Of a stretch of DNA of 41,018 nucleotides, positions 23,067 to 40,585 are shown one piece after another. The notes below the pieces were generated by a model that was not told the origin of the DNA, ran no database searches, and was given only the letters and a program-made list of their open reading frames with translations. The position numbers and the translations under genes are program-made. The stretch is from contig JAGOHA010000019.1 of the NCBI GenBank assembly GCA_017996395.1, positions 1 to 41,018 of the forward strand. Reading direction: 5' to 3'. Position 1 is the first letter of the stretch. Each line of letters opens with the position of its first letter. The stretch comes from Acidobacteriota bacterium (GTDB lineage Bacteria > Acidobacteriota > JAAYUB01).

Positions 23067-24364
23067 TGGCCCGCCCCGACGGCGGCCGGGGCCGGCCGCT
23101 GCAGCCGGGCGGCGGTCCGTTCCACCTCCCGGAAGTAGCGCAGGAAGTTGCGGCCGAGGATTTTTTCAATGTCCGGCTCGGAATAGCCGCGCTGCAGCAG
23201 GTGGTACGTCACCATGGGCAGGTCCTGGCAGCCGCTCATCCCCTCGGGCATGGCCGAGATGCCGTCGAAGTCGGAACCGATGCCCACATGGTCGATCCCC
23301 GCCAGCCGGACCACATGGTCGATGTGGTCCACGAGCACGGACACCGGCGGCGGTGGAATGGGGTGGCTCTTGAAGATGCGCGTGATCTCGCGGAAATACG
23401 CGTCCATGTCGGTGGTGAACAGGGCCCGGACCCGGTCGATTTCCGGCCGGAGCCGCTCCCGCCGCTCCTCTTCCCGGCGACCGTAGTCATCGCTCAGGAA
23501 GCTGGCGTAGAAGTTCACCTGGATGACGCCGCCGCGCCGGCCGATCTCGCGGATCAGCTCGTCGGGCAGGTTGCGCGGGGCGCTGCAGAGCGCCCGGCAG
23601 GCGGAGTGCGACGCGAAAACGGGCGCCTGGCTCGTCTCGAACAGGTCGCGTACGGTGGTGTCGGCGAGGTGCGAAACGTCCACCATGATACCCAGCCGGT
23701 TCATCTCGCGCACCACCGTCCGCCCCCAGGCGCTGAGCCCGTCGGAGACGGGGTTGTCGGTGGAGCTGTCGCACAGGAAGTTGGATTTGTTATGACAGAG
23801 GCCGATATAGCGCACCCCCAGCCGGTGGTACAGCCGGAGCAGATCCAGTCGATTCACCAGAATGGGCGTGCCGTTTTCCAGACTGGCCAGCAGCGCGAGT
23901 CGGCCGCCTTTACGCGCGGCCTCGATTTCGCCGGCGGTGCGGGCGAAGACCAGGGCGCCGGGGTGCCGGTCGACGGTGTCGCGCAGCGCCTCGAGCTGGC
24001 CCAGCGCCTCGGTGACCGCGTCGGCGCCCTCGTGGCGGGGCGAGGTGAAGGCGGCCATGAACTCGGCGTCGAGCCCGCCCCGGCGCATCTTGGGGATATC
24101 CACGTGGACATCGGGCGTGTCGGCGGCGAAGTTGTAATCGGCTTTTCGCAACCGGCCGGTGGCGTCGCAGTGGGTGTCGATGACCAGGGCGCGATGGGTG
24201 AGCGTGACGGCGCGCCGCCACAAGCCGGATTCGTAGCCGGCCGGGGCCGGTGTCACGACCGTCGCGGCGGGGCGGGCGTCCGCGGGCACCGCCGGGACGG
24301 TGGGCAGCAGCAGCGCGACCGCGGCGGCGGCGAACAGCAACAGGCGGCGGATCAGCATCACCAT
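23063..24364 (-). CDS. Exported membrane dipeptidase (peptidase family M19)
   Basis: 433 residues from the preferred start. A signal peptide (MLIRRLLLFAAAAVALLLP) targets it to the envelope. M19 enzymes are zinc-dependent dipeptidases. The zinc-site elements are visible: VIDTHCDA with the first His and Asp, the bridging Glu in LLASLENGTP, GLCHNKSN, MVDVSHLAD, ASHSACRAL, and GIGSDFDG near the C-terminus. Three closely spaced starts (ATG 24364, GTG 24361, ATG 24358) share AGGAG at 24369-24373; spacing favours the second or third as much as the first. A good promoter lies at 24409-24437. The stop overlaps the PDZ-membrane gene. Confidence 0.92.
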   Translation of the reverse strand: MVMLIRRLLLFAAAAVALLLPTVPAVPADARPAATVVTPAPAGYESGLWRRAVTLTHRALVIDTHCDATGRLRKADYNFAADTPDVHVDIPKMRRGGLDAEFMAAFTSPRHEGADAVTEALGQLEALRDTVDRHPGALVFARTAGEIEAARKGGRLALLASLENGTPILVNRLDLLRLYHRLGVRYIGLCHNKSNFLCDSSTDNPVSDGLSAWGRTVVREMNRLGIMVDVSHLADTTVRDLFETSQAPVFASHSACRALCSAPRNLPDELIREIGRRGGVIQVNFYASFLSDDYGRREEERRERLRPEIDRVRALFTTDMDAYFREITRIFKSHPIPPPPVSVLVDHIDHVVRLAGIDHVGIGSDFDGISAMPEGMSGCQDLPMVTYHLLQRGYSEPDIEKILGRNFLRYFREVERTAARLQRPAPAAVGAGQ

Positions 24365-24408
24365 CGATCTCCTGGCCGGATTGGGGCCGGGTCGGACCCC
24401 GACCGATG

Positions 24409-24437
24409 AGTGTACCATCTTTGGGATGGGATGCCAA
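24409..24437 (-). promoter_or_regulatory. Promoter of the dipeptidase operon
   Basis: On the minus strand TTGGCA (24437-24432) is followed after exactly 17 bases by TACACT (24414-24409), with a TGG extended -10 element directly before it. Predicted start near 24402, leader about 38 bases. The rest of the 355-base gap to rpoC, apart from the terminator at 24655-24689, shows nothing I can support. Confidence 0.65.
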
Positions 24438-24654
24438 CGGGGGAGGGCGCCGCGCGCGACGCGCCGCCGAATGCCCCGCAGCGCGGCTGCGCCTGGTCCG
24501 CCCCGACGGCACACGGAATGCGTGGAATGACGCGGCCTGTCCACCTTCACTCCCCGGCCGCAACACCATGGCCGGCTCGAACGGGCGCGCTGACGCCCGC
24601 CGGCCGAGACCCGGAGTCAGTTGCGGTGGATCGGGTGTAGCACCTCTCCCGCCA

Positions 24655-24689
24655 GAAAAAACCGGCCGGAGCATCTGCTCCGGCCGGTT
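24655..24689 (-). terminator. Intrinsic terminator of the rpoBC operon
   Basis: A perfect stem of 13-14 bp (AACCGGCCGGAGCA with TGCTCCGGCCGGTT) with a tetraloop is followed on the minus strand by a run of six T. It starts 31 bases after the rpoC stop codon. Confidence 0.92.
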
Positions 24690-24719
24690 GGTAGCCTTGA
24701 ACGAACGGTTCGATCCGAC

Positions 24720-28916
<4,197 letters not shown>

Positions 28917-28942
28917 GCTCGTTCCTCCTTGGCCGGAAACGC

Positions 28943-33208
<4,266 letters not shown>

Positions 33209-33368
33209 GGGCGTAAATCTCCAAGGGTAAGAATGGGTCCGGGCTCGTCTCAGTTAAGGGGGGTCGGCATCTGTCAGAGCGGCGACGGGCGCCTAGCTGA
33301 TGGTCCGCAACCGTCCGCCGGGATGTCACAAATTCTACCCTAAACCGGGCAAAAAGAAAAGGTTAAAT

Positions 33369-33407
33369 GGAAAAAGGGAATGAAAGGGAAACACTCCCTT
33401 CCATCCC
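33369..33407 (-). terminator. Attenuator-like hairpin between rplL and rpoB
   Basis: An imperfect stem pairs 33376-33389 with 33395-33407 (inner part AAGGGA with TCCCTT) around a short loop, followed on the minus strand by CTTTTT. It sits in the 234-base rplL-rpoB gap, the place where E. coli has a partial terminator that lowers rpoBC expression relative to ribosomal proteins. No other element is evident in that gap. Confidence 0.6.
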
Positions 33408-33442
33408 GTTTTCCCGGTTCTCGCCGGTCCCCCGGCGCGGAC

Positions 33443-33829
33443 CTACTTGATTTCAACCTTGGCGCCGACTTCTTCGAATTTCTTCTTGATGGACTCGGCC
33501 TCGTCCTTCGAGACCCCTTCCTTGACCGGTTTGGGCGCGCCCTCCACCAGGTCCTTGGCCTCTTTCAGGCCCAGGCTGGTGACTTCGCGGACCACCTTGA
33601 TGACCTTGATTTTCTCGGCGCCCACTTCCTTCAGGACCACTTCGAACTCGGTCTTCTCTTCAGCCACAGCGGCAGCGGCAGCGCCGGGGGCGGCGGCACC
33701 CACCATGATCGGGGCGGCCGCGGCGGCGGAAACACCGAACTTCGTCTCGATGTCCTTGACCAGCTGGGCGATCTCCAGCATTGTCGACTGCTCGATCCAG
33801 TTGAGGACTTCTTCACGGGTGATAGACAT
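33443..33829 (-). CDS. rplL: 50S ribosomal protein L7/L12
   Basis: 128 residues. The N-terminal dimerisation domain (about 1-35) leads to an Ala/Pro-rich hinge (about 36-55) and the C-terminal factor-binding domain ([20 protein letters not shown] to the end [10 protein letters not shown]). L7/L12 dimers form the ribosomal stalk that recruits EF-Tu and EF-G. A clear GGAGGT precedes the ATG, giving the strong translation needed for a protein present in several copies per ribosome. It follows rplJ after 33 bases. Confidence 0.98.
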   Translation of the reverse strand: MSITREEVLNWIEQSTMLEIAQLVKDIETKFGVSAAAAAPIMVGAAAPGAAAAAVAEEKTEFEVVLKEVGAEKIKVIKVVREVTSLGLKEAKDLVEGAPKPVKEGVSKDEAESIKKKFEEVGAKVEIK

Positions 33830-33862
33830 TATGGTACCTCCAGAATTTATTGCTTATCAATC

Positions 33863-34375
33863 TCAGGATTCTTTCCGGGCTTCCTTCATGACCAGGCAGA
33901 GGTCGCGGAGCGACGCCTGGAGCACGCGGGCCAGGCTGGTGACCGGGTGATTGAGCAGGAACAGCAGCTTGCTTAGCGACTGGTCCTTGGTGGGCATGTT
34001 GACCACCATCTCGAGCTGGTCGGCGGGCAGCGGCCGGCCTTCGAGCAGGATGCCCTTGAACCCGATCGCCTTGTTCTCCCTGGTGAACTCATGGAAGATC
34101 TTGGCCAGGACCACGGGGTCGGAGGGGTGGTAGGCGATGGCCGTGGTCCCCTCAAAGTGGTCCAGGAGCGACGCCATGGGCGTCCCGTCGGCGGCGATCT
34201 TGGCAACCGTGTTCTTGACCACCCGGTAGGCGCACTTGGAATCGCGCAGCTTGCGCCGGAGGGCGGCCACGTCGTTCACCTTCAATCCGCTGAAGCTGAG
34301 CACGAGGGCGTAAGGATTGGAATTGAAGATGTGGTGCAGTTCTTCGCGCAGTTGTTGTTTTTCGGTCTTGTTCAC
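33863..34375 (-). CDS. rplJ: 50S ribosomal protein L10
   Basis: 170 residues. L10 anchors L7/L12 dimers to the stalk base. The family N-terminus ([16 protein letters not shown]) and the central [18 protein letters not shown] segment are clear, and the C-terminal L12-binding helix is present. It starts with GTG two bases after the rplA stop, with GAGGAAG inside the end of rplA as its ribosome binding site, so it is probably translationally coupled to rplA. Confidence 0.97.
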   Translation of the reverse strand: MNKTEKQQLREELHHIFNSNPYALVLSFSGLKVNDVAALRRKLRDSKCAYRVVKNTVAKIAADGTPMASLLDHFEGTTAIAYHPSDPVVLAKIFHEFTRENKAIGFKGILLEGRPLPADQLEMVVNMPTKDQSLSKLLFLLNHPVTSLARVLQASLRDLCLVMKEARKES

Positions 34376-34377
34376 GG

Positions 34378-35082
34378 CTACTTCCTCGCGCCTTTTTCGA
34401 ACGCGGGCAGGGAGATCTGGATCCCGGGCCCCATGGACGAGCAGGCGAAGATGCTATGGATATACTTGCCCTTGCTGGCGGGCGGCTTGGCCTTGACGAC
34501 GGCGTCGATGAAGGCCGATGCGTTCTCGATGAGCTTTTCCACATCAAAGGAGAGCTTGCCCACGGGGGCGTGGACCACGCCGCCCTTGTCCACCCGGAAC
34601 TCCACCTTGCCGGCTTTGATCTCGGTGATGGCCTTCCCCACCTCCGTCGTCACGGTGCCGGTCTTCGGGTTGGGCATCAGGCCGCGGGGGCCCAAAACCT
34701 TGCCGAGGCGGCCGACGAACTTCATCATGTCGGGTGTGGCCACGACGGCGTCGAAGTCCAGGTAGCCTTTGGAGATTTTGTCCACCAGGTCCTCGGCGCC
34801 CACTTCGTCGGCGCCGGCGTCCTGGGCTTCCTTGAACTTCTCGGCCGAGGTGATGACCGCCACCTTCTTCGACTTGCCCAGGCCGTGGGGCAGCACCACC
34901 GTGCCGCGGACCATCTGGTCGGCGTACTTGGGATTGACACCCAGCCGCATGGAGACTTCGAGCGTCTCGTCGAATTTGGCGAAGGCGATCTTCTTGATCA
35001 GGGCGACGGCCTCGTTCAGTTCATATTCCCGCAGGTCCACGAGCTGGGAGGCGTTGTTGTATTTCTTTCCGCGTTTGGCCAT
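34378..35082 (-). CDS. rplA: 50S ribosomal protein L1
   Basis: 234 residues, full length. L1 forms the mobile stalk near the E site and in many bacteria represses its own operon. Typical motifs are [37 protein letters not shown] and [11 protein letters not shown]. It follows rplK by 12 bases. GAGGT lies upstream of the ATG. No obvious L1-binding leader could be identified by eye. Confidence 0.98.
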   Translation of the reverse strand: MAKRGKKYNNASQLVDLREYELNEAVALIKKIAFAKFDETLEVSMRLGVNPKYADQMVRGTVVLPHGLGKSKKVAVITSAEKFKEAQDAGADEVGAEDLVDKISKGYLDFDAVVATPDMMKFVGRLGKVLGPRGLMPNPKTGTVTTEVGKAITEIKAGKVEFRVDKGGVVHAPVGKLSFDVEKLIENASAFIDAVVKAKPPASKGKYIHSIFACSSMGPGIQISLPAFEKGARK

Positions 35083-35094
35083 CGGAATCTACCT

Positions 35095-35520
35095 CTATTC
35101 ACTAATTTCGATGCCCATGCTCCGCGCGGTGCCCATGATGATTTTCACCGCGGCATCCACGTCGTAGCAGTTCAGGTCGGGTAGCTTTGTCTTGGCAATA
35201 TCCTTGACCTGAGCCATGGACAGCTTGGCCACCTTGTTCTTGTTGGGCTCGGGGGAACCCTTGGCAATCTTTGCCATCTGCTTCAAGAGCACCGCCGCCG
35301 GCGGCGTCTTGGTGATGAAGGAGTAGGACTTGTCGCTGTAGACCGTGATGACCACCGGGATGATCAGTCCGGAATCCTTCTGAGTCTTCGCGTTGAAGTT
35401 CTTGCAGAAATCCATGATGTTGACGCCGTGCTGGCCGAGCGCCGGGCCCACGGGAGGGGCCGGAGTGGCCTGACCGGCGGGTATCTGCAGTTTGATGAAA
35501 CCGACCGCTTTTTTGGCCAT
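35095..35520 (-). CDS. rplK: 50S ribosomal protein L11
   Basis: 141 residues. L11 is part of the GTPase-associated centre on 23S rRNA and is needed for RelA activation in bacteria that have it. The N-terminal proline-rich segment ([20 protein letters not shown]) and the C-terminal rRNA-binding domain ([20 protein letters not shown]) are intact. AAGGAG precedes the ATG, nine bases after nusG. Confidence 0.98.
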   Translation of the reverse strand: MAKKAVGFIKLQIPAGQATPAPPVGPALGQHGVNIMDFCKNFNAKTQKDSGLIIPVVITVYSDKSYSFITKTPPAAVLLKQMAKIAKGSPEPNKNKVAKLSMAQVKDIAKTKLPDLNCYDVDAAVKIIMGTARSMGIEISE

Positions 35521-35529
35521 GGGAACTCC

Positions 35530-36063
35530 TTAAATCTTCTCCACCTGAAGGAAGTTGAGCTCCACCGGGGTCTGACGCCCGAAGATGGTGACCGAAACCT
35601 TCAGCGTGCTCTTCTCGTTGTTGATGTCATCCACGACCCCGACGAAGTTGGAGAAGGGGCCGTCGATGATCTTGACGGTTTCGCCCTTCTCGAACCGGAA
35701 ACGGGGCTTGGGCTTCTCCGCCGACGCCATCAGGGAGCTCATCAGGCTGTTGATCTCTTCCTCGGTCAGCGGCGTCGGCTTGCCGCCGGAGCTGATGAAT
35801 CCCGTCACCCGGGGGATGGAGCGGATCAGGTGCCACATCTCGTCGGTCATGTCCAGTTCGATGAGCACGTACCCGGGATACACGATCTTGGACGTGACCA
35901 CCTTCTTGCCGCCCTTGATCTCCACGAGATCTTCGGTGGGGATCAGGATCTGCCCGATGGCGCCTTCGATCCCGGCGATCTGGATGCGGTTCATCAGGCT
36001 CTCGGCGACCCGGCGCTCGAAGCCGCTATACGTGTGGATGATGTACCACTTCTTGTCGCCCAT
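35530..36063 (-). CDS. nusG: Transcription termination/antitermination protein NusG
   Basis: 177 residues. The NGN domain ([19 protein letters not shown], then [14 protein letters not shown]) binds the polymerase clamp; the KOW domain ([20 protein letters not shown]) contacts S10 or Rho. No extra domain is inserted, unlike in some lineages. It starts three bases after the secE stop and belongs to the same transcript. Confidence 0.97.
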   Translation of the reverse strand: MGDKKWYIIHTYSGFERRVAESLMNRIQIAGIEGAIGQILIPTEDLVEIKGGKKVVTSKIVYPGYVLIELDMTDEMWHLIRSIPRVTGFISSGGKPTPLTEEEINSLMSSLMASAEKPKPRFRFEKGETVKIIDGPFSNFVGVVDDINNEKSTLKVSVTIFGRQTPVELNFLQVEKI

Positions 36064-36066
36064 GGA

Positions 36067-36315
36067 TCATTCCCGGAAGAGTGTGCTCAGGTAGTGGATC
36101 CCGTGTTGCAGGGCCAGATCCACCAGAAACAGGTAGAAGCCGAAGAAGACCGAGGTCAGGATGACCACGATCGTGGTGCTGTAAACCTCTTTCTGGTCCG
36201 GCCACGAGACTTTCTTCAGTTCCGACTTCGTCTCGCCGATGAAACTGAAGAACCGCTTGAACGTGTCCACGACTGAGGTGAAAAAACGCTTGACCGCTTC
36301 AATGATGTTCGTCAC
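36067..36315 (-). CDS. secE: Preprotein translocase subunit SecE
   Basis: 82 residues, the short one-helix form. A cytoplasmic amphipathic segment with [20 protein letters not shown] is followed by a single transmembrane helix (about 50-70). SecE stabilises SecY in the translocon. Start is GTG at 36315 with GAGGAAT upstream. It lies between tRNA-Trp and nusG, the usual position. Confidence 0.95.
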   Translation of the reverse strand: MTNIIEAVKRFFTSVVDTFKRFFSFIGETKSELKKVSWPDQKEVYSTTIVVILTSVFFGFYLFLVDLALQHGIHYLSTLFRE

Positions 36316-36347
36316 AGGCTATTCCTCGGCTTATCAAAAGGAATAAA

Positions 36348-36424
36348 TGGCAGGCCAGGAGGGATTCGAACCCCCAACATCCGGTTTTGGAGACCGGCGC
36401 TCTAGCCATTAGAGCTACTGGCCT
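36348..36424 (-). tRNA. tRNA-Trp (anticodon CCA)
   Basis: Acceptor arms AGGCCAG and CTGGCCT pair perfectly, the anticodon loop is CTCCAAA in a CCGGT/ACCGG stem, and GGTTCGAATCC marks the T arm. The 3' CCA is encoded. It lies between rpmG and secE, the common location for this gene. Confidence 0.97.
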
Positions 36425-36442
36425 GCACGCTCCGAACTCCGA

Positions 36443-36592
36443 CTATTTGGCTTCCTTGTGCGGCGTGTGCCGGCGACAGAAGGGGCAATACTTGCTCAGC
36501 TCGTATTTTTCAGTGTGCTTCTTCTTGTCGCGCGTCGTCGTGTAATTCTTGTTCTTGCACTCGCTGCACTGCAATTGTACTTGTTCACGCAT
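36443..36592 (-). CDS. rpmG: 50S ribosomal protein L33, zinc-ribbon form
   Basis: 49 residues. Cysteines C9, C12, C36 and C39 form the two CxxC pairs of the zinc-binding (C+) L33 type, rather than the cysteine-free form made under zinc shortage in some bacteria. The sequence MREQVQLQCSECKNKNY and the C-terminal YCPFCRRHTPHKEAK fit the family well. It lies between tuf and tRNA-Trp. Confidence 0.95.
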   Translation of the reverse strand: MREQVQLQCSECKNKNYTTTRDKKKHTEKYELSKYCPFCRRHTPHKEAK

Positions 36593-36604
36593 GGGTTAAA
36601 CCCC

Positions 36605-36620
36605 GCCGGGAAGCGCCCGG

Positions 36621-36621
<1 letters not shown>
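36605..36621 (-). other. Small hairpin at the tuf-rpmG junction
   Basis: GCCGGG and CCCGGC pair around a 5-base loop immediately after the tuf stop codon. No T-run follows. It may moderate transcription from tuf into rpmG or stabilise tuf mRNA. Confidence 0.25.
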
Positions 36622-37811
<1,190 letters not shown>

Positions 37812-37867
37812 TGCTGATCTCCTCCAAAATCATCATTAATAAATGCCATGTTCCAAATGAAGAGAGA

Positions 37868-37943
37868 TGGAGCCCACGACCAGAATTGAACTGGTGACCC
37901 CTTCCTTACCAAGGAAGTGCTCTACCGACTGAGCTACGTGGGC
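37868..37943 (-). tRNA. tRNA-Thr (anticodon GGT)
   Basis: Acceptor stem GCCCACG/CGTGGGC is perfect, the anticodon loop is TTGGTAA in a CTTCC/GGAAG stem, and the CCA end is encoded. It is the last tRNA before tuf. Confidence 0.96.
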
Positions 37944-37973
37944 CCAGAGCCGACCGAAATTTTGAAGGCAAAG

Positions 37974-38050
37974 TGGAGCGGGAGACGGGATTCGAACCCG
38001 CGACCCTCAGCTTGGAAGGCTGATGCTCTAGCCAGCTGAGCTACTCCCGC
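37974..38050 (-). tRNA. tRNA-Gly (anticodon TCC)
   Basis: Acceptor stem GCGGGAG/CTCCCGC, anticodon loop CTTCCAA in a TCAGC/GCTGA stem, T-arm GGTTCGAATCC and an encoded CCA. Confidence 0.96.
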
Positions 38051-38144
38051 TTTCAAGGCGTCAAGACTCGATTCAGCCCGAGGTCTGTATGCGAACAACT
38101 GGGGGGCGTTCTCCCTCTGAAGCCTGAACCTCGCCTCAAAATCA

Positions 38145-38232
38145 TGGTGGAGAGGGGAGGATTTGAACCTCCGTAGGACCTAAGTCCGGCGGGTTTACAG
38201 CCCGCTGCCATTGACCGCTCGACCACCTCTCC
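38145..38232 (-). tRNA. tRNA-Tyr (anticodon GTA)
   Basis: A class II tRNA with a long variable arm. Acceptor GGAGAGG/CCTCTCC, anticodon loop CTGTAAA in a GCGGG/CCCGC stem, encoded CCA. Confidence 0.96.
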
Positions 38233-38265
38233 GTCTATTGCAGGTGCAAATAACTATGCTGTCTG

Positions 38266-38341
38266 TGGAGCTGGCGAGAGGACTTGAACCCCCAACCCGC
38301 TGATTACAAATCAGCTGCTCTACCGGTTGAGCTACGCCAGC
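38266..38341 (-). tRNA. tRNA-Thr (anticodon TGT)
   Basis: Acceptor GCTGGCG/CGCCAGC, anticodon loop TTTGTAA in a GCTGA/TCAGC stem, encoded CCA. It is the first gene after the operon promoter. Confidence 0.96.
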
Positions 38342-38355
38342 GTCGCGAGTCGCCT

Positions 38356-38384
38356 AAGCTAACACAGGCGGCGGCCCACGTCAA
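38356..38384 (-). promoter_or_regulatory. Promoter of the tRNA-tuf-rpl-rpo operon
   Basis: On the minus strand TTGACG (38384-38379), exactly 17 bases, then TAGCTT (38361-38356), with TGT giving an extended -10 element. Predicted start near 38349, eight bases before the first tRNA. Confidence 0.75.
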
Positions 38385-38387
38385 GCG

Positions 38388-38423
38388 AAAAATCAAACAA
38401 GAACCCCGAACACGTCGGGGTTC
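38388..38423 (-). terminator. Intrinsic terminator of the S9 peptidase transcript
   Basis: A perfect 9-bp stem (GAACCCCGA with TCGGGGTTC) with a 5-base loop is followed on the minus strand by a T-rich tail (TTGTTTGATTTTT). It lies between the peptidase stop (38495) and the tRNA operon promoter and insulates the two transcripts. A weaker 4-bp hairpin with seven T overlaps the peptidase stop itself. Confidence 0.8.
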
Positions 38424-38494
38424 GCCGCTCCAAAAGTTGAATGCTATCGCAATCGCCCGCCCCTTGGCAAGCGATTAATTTAAAAAAACCGGCC

Positions 38495-40585
38495 TCAACG
38501 GTCCGGCAGGCTCAGGCCGTACCGGTCGCTCAGGTCCAGCGGCGGCAGCGGTCCGTCCAGCGGCTTGAGGTCGCGCACGTACCAATCCAGCCACTGCAAC
38601 TGGCGGTGCAGCGAGTCGATCCGGCCCGGCTGCCTCCGGTTGCCGTGCCCCTCGCCGGGATACTGCACCAGCCGGACGGCCGGGTGGCCGGTCATCTTGA
38701 GCTGGCGGTAAAACTCGAGGCTCTGGCTCGGGTGGACGCGGGGGTCCTGGTTCCCACCCAGGATGAGCACGGCCGAGCGGCTCTGGTGGGCGTGGTAGAG
38801 CGGGCTGCGCTGGAGAGCCAGGTCCCACATCTGCTCCAGCGGCTTGCCGGAGTGGACGTGGAGTTCCTCGTACGGAATGTCGGTGGTGCCCCGCTTGCTG
38901 ACCAGGTCGCTGATGCCGACGAACATGCACACCGCCCGGACGTACCGGGTGTAGTACGTGGCGAACCACGCCGCGGCGTAGCCGCCGTACGAGCCGCCGA
39001 TCAGGCCCACACGGCCGGCGTCGGCCAGGTCCCGGCCGACCAGGTAACCGATCCCGTCGGCGATGTCGTCGAACTCCTTGCCCGCCGGGTCCTCATAGCC
39101 TTCCGCGGCGAACGCGACGCCGTAACCGGTGCTGGCGCGATAGTTGGGCAGGAAGACCAGATAGCCCGTGCCGGCCAGAACCTGCACCGGTTCGGAGTAC
39201 CGGGTAAGCCAGCCGTCGGAATAGTGCGCCTCGGGGCCGCCGTGGACGACCACCACCAGCGGCGGCTTCCGGCCCGGCTCCACCGCGGTCGGATGGACCA
39301 GCAGGCCTTCGATGAAGCGCCCGTCGCGGGCGGCGTAGCGGATGACCTCCTGCCGGCCCAGGGTGCGTTCCGACAGCCAGGGATTGGACTGGGACAGGCG
39401 GCGCGGTTCGCCGGCGCCGGTCCAGACGAAGAGCTCCGGCGGATGCGCAGCGGTGTGGCCGGTCATCGCCATCACCCGTCCGTCCCGCGCGGCATGCGGC
39501 GCGCCGAACGCCAGACCGCACGCCGCGCCGTCCAGAAGCACCCGACGCTCGCCGCCGCGCCAGGCGACGGCGCTCAACGTCTGGCGGACGCCTTCGCCGG
39601 CGAGGTAGAGCACGGTGTCGGCATCCTGCCAGCCCGCCCACACCGCATGTCCGGCAAAGGCGGGCGGGGTGAGGTTGCGCGGCGTGTGCGTGTCCGCCGC
39701 CACGACGAACACCTGGCTCACGGCGTGATCCTTCCGTTCGATGGCGGCCGTGTAGGCCAGTTTGGCGCCGTCGGGGCTGAAGGCCAGAGAGCCCAGTTTC
39801 CCGTCGGGATCCACCCACGGTGTCAGCGTGCGCCCGGCCAGCTCGAGCAGGTAAATCTTCTGGAACATATACTCGTGGTCCACCAGGTTGCGCTCGGTGG
39901 CTGACAGGGCGATCCGCGCACCGTCCGGGCTGAAGCAGAAATCCCAGACGCTGAGATCGCCGACCAGGAGGGCGGGTTCCGGGAACACCCCGCCCGCGGG
40001 CAGGCCGACGATGTGGAGGGCGCGCGGCTTCAGGTTCTCCTCGAAGTAGATGAAGTTGTAGCCCTTTTTCTCCAGCTCCTGCTCGCGGGCCGACGGCGCC
40101 GGCTGGGCGACGTAGGCCAGCCGGGAGCCGTCCGGATGCCAGCGGAAGGCGAGGACGTCGGTGGCCGACCGTGTCGCCGGCGCGGCCTCGCCCCCATCGG
40201 CGGGAATTGTCCAGACCTGCGTCTTGGCGTTGTCACCCCGTTTGAGCAGGAACGCGATGAGGCGGCCGTCAGGCGACCACTCCAGTGCGCTGACCGCCAC
40301 CTGTCCGGTGACGAAGGGGCGCGCCTGACCCGTCGCCACGGACCAGACATGCAGCTCGGCGTAGTTGCCGCCGGGCGCATCGCCGGCCTCACGCTGACGG
40401 CTGATCACCGCGGCGATCCACTTCCCGTCGGGACTGATCCGGGCTTCGGTCACGGACCGGAGGCGGCACACGTCGTCCGGCGACAGGGCCGCCGGCGCAG
40501 CGAGCGCGCCGGCAGTCAAGCCGGGCAGGAGCAGGCCGAGCACGATGACGGTCAGATGCCGGCCGAAGAGCCGGGTAGCCATCAT
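38495..40585 (-). CDS. Exported S9 (prolyl oligopeptidase) family serine peptidase
   Basis: 696 residues. A signal peptide covers about residues 1-29 (AGALAAP cleavage region). Residues about 35-420 form a beta-propeller of WD40/PD40-like blades, with repeats such as ARISPDGKWIAAV, LEWSPDGRLIAFL, FCFSPDGARIALS and LAFSPDGAKLAYT. The alpha/beta-hydrolase domain holds the nucleophile Ser in IGGSYGGYAA, Asp in GGNQDPRVHPSQS and His in PGEGHGNRR. Enzymes of this class trim short peptides, often as dipeptidyl or acylaminoacyl peptidases. The start overlaps the upstream gene by ATGA. The exact substrate cannot be given. Confidence 0.93.
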   Translation of the reverse strand: MMATRLFGRHLTVIVLGLLLPGLTAGALAAPAALSPDDVCRLRSVTEARISPDGKWIAAVISRQREAGDAPGGNYAELHVWSVATGQARPFVTGQVAVSALEWSPDGRLIAFLLKRGDNAKTQVWTIPADGGEAAPATRSATDVLAFRWHPDGSRLAYVAQPAPSAREQELEKKGYNFIYFEENLKPRALHIVGLPAGGVFPEPALLVGDLSVWDFCFSPDGARIALSATERNLVDHEYMFQKIYLLELAGRTLTPWVDPDGKLGSLAFSPDGAKLAYTAAIERKDHAVSQVFVVAADTHTPRNLTPPAFAGHAVWAGWQDADTVLYLAGEGVRQTLSAVAWRGGERRVLLDGAACGLAFGAPHAARDGRVMAMTGHTAAHPPELFVWTGAGEPRRLSQSNPWLSERTLGRQEVIRYAARDGRFIEGLLVHPTAVEPGRKPPLVVVVHGGPEAHYSDGWLTRYSEPVQVLAGTGYLVFLPNYRASTGYGVAFAAEGYEDPAGKEFDDIADGIGYLVGRDLADAGRVGLIGGSYGGYAAAWFATYYTRYVRAVCMFVGISDLVSKRGTTDIPYEELHVHSGKPLEQMWDLALQRSPLYHAHQSRSAVLILGGNQDPRVHPSQSLEFYRQLKMTGHPAVRLVQYPGEGHGNRRQPGRIDSLHRQLQWLDWYVRDLKPLDGPLPPLDLSDRYGLSLPDR

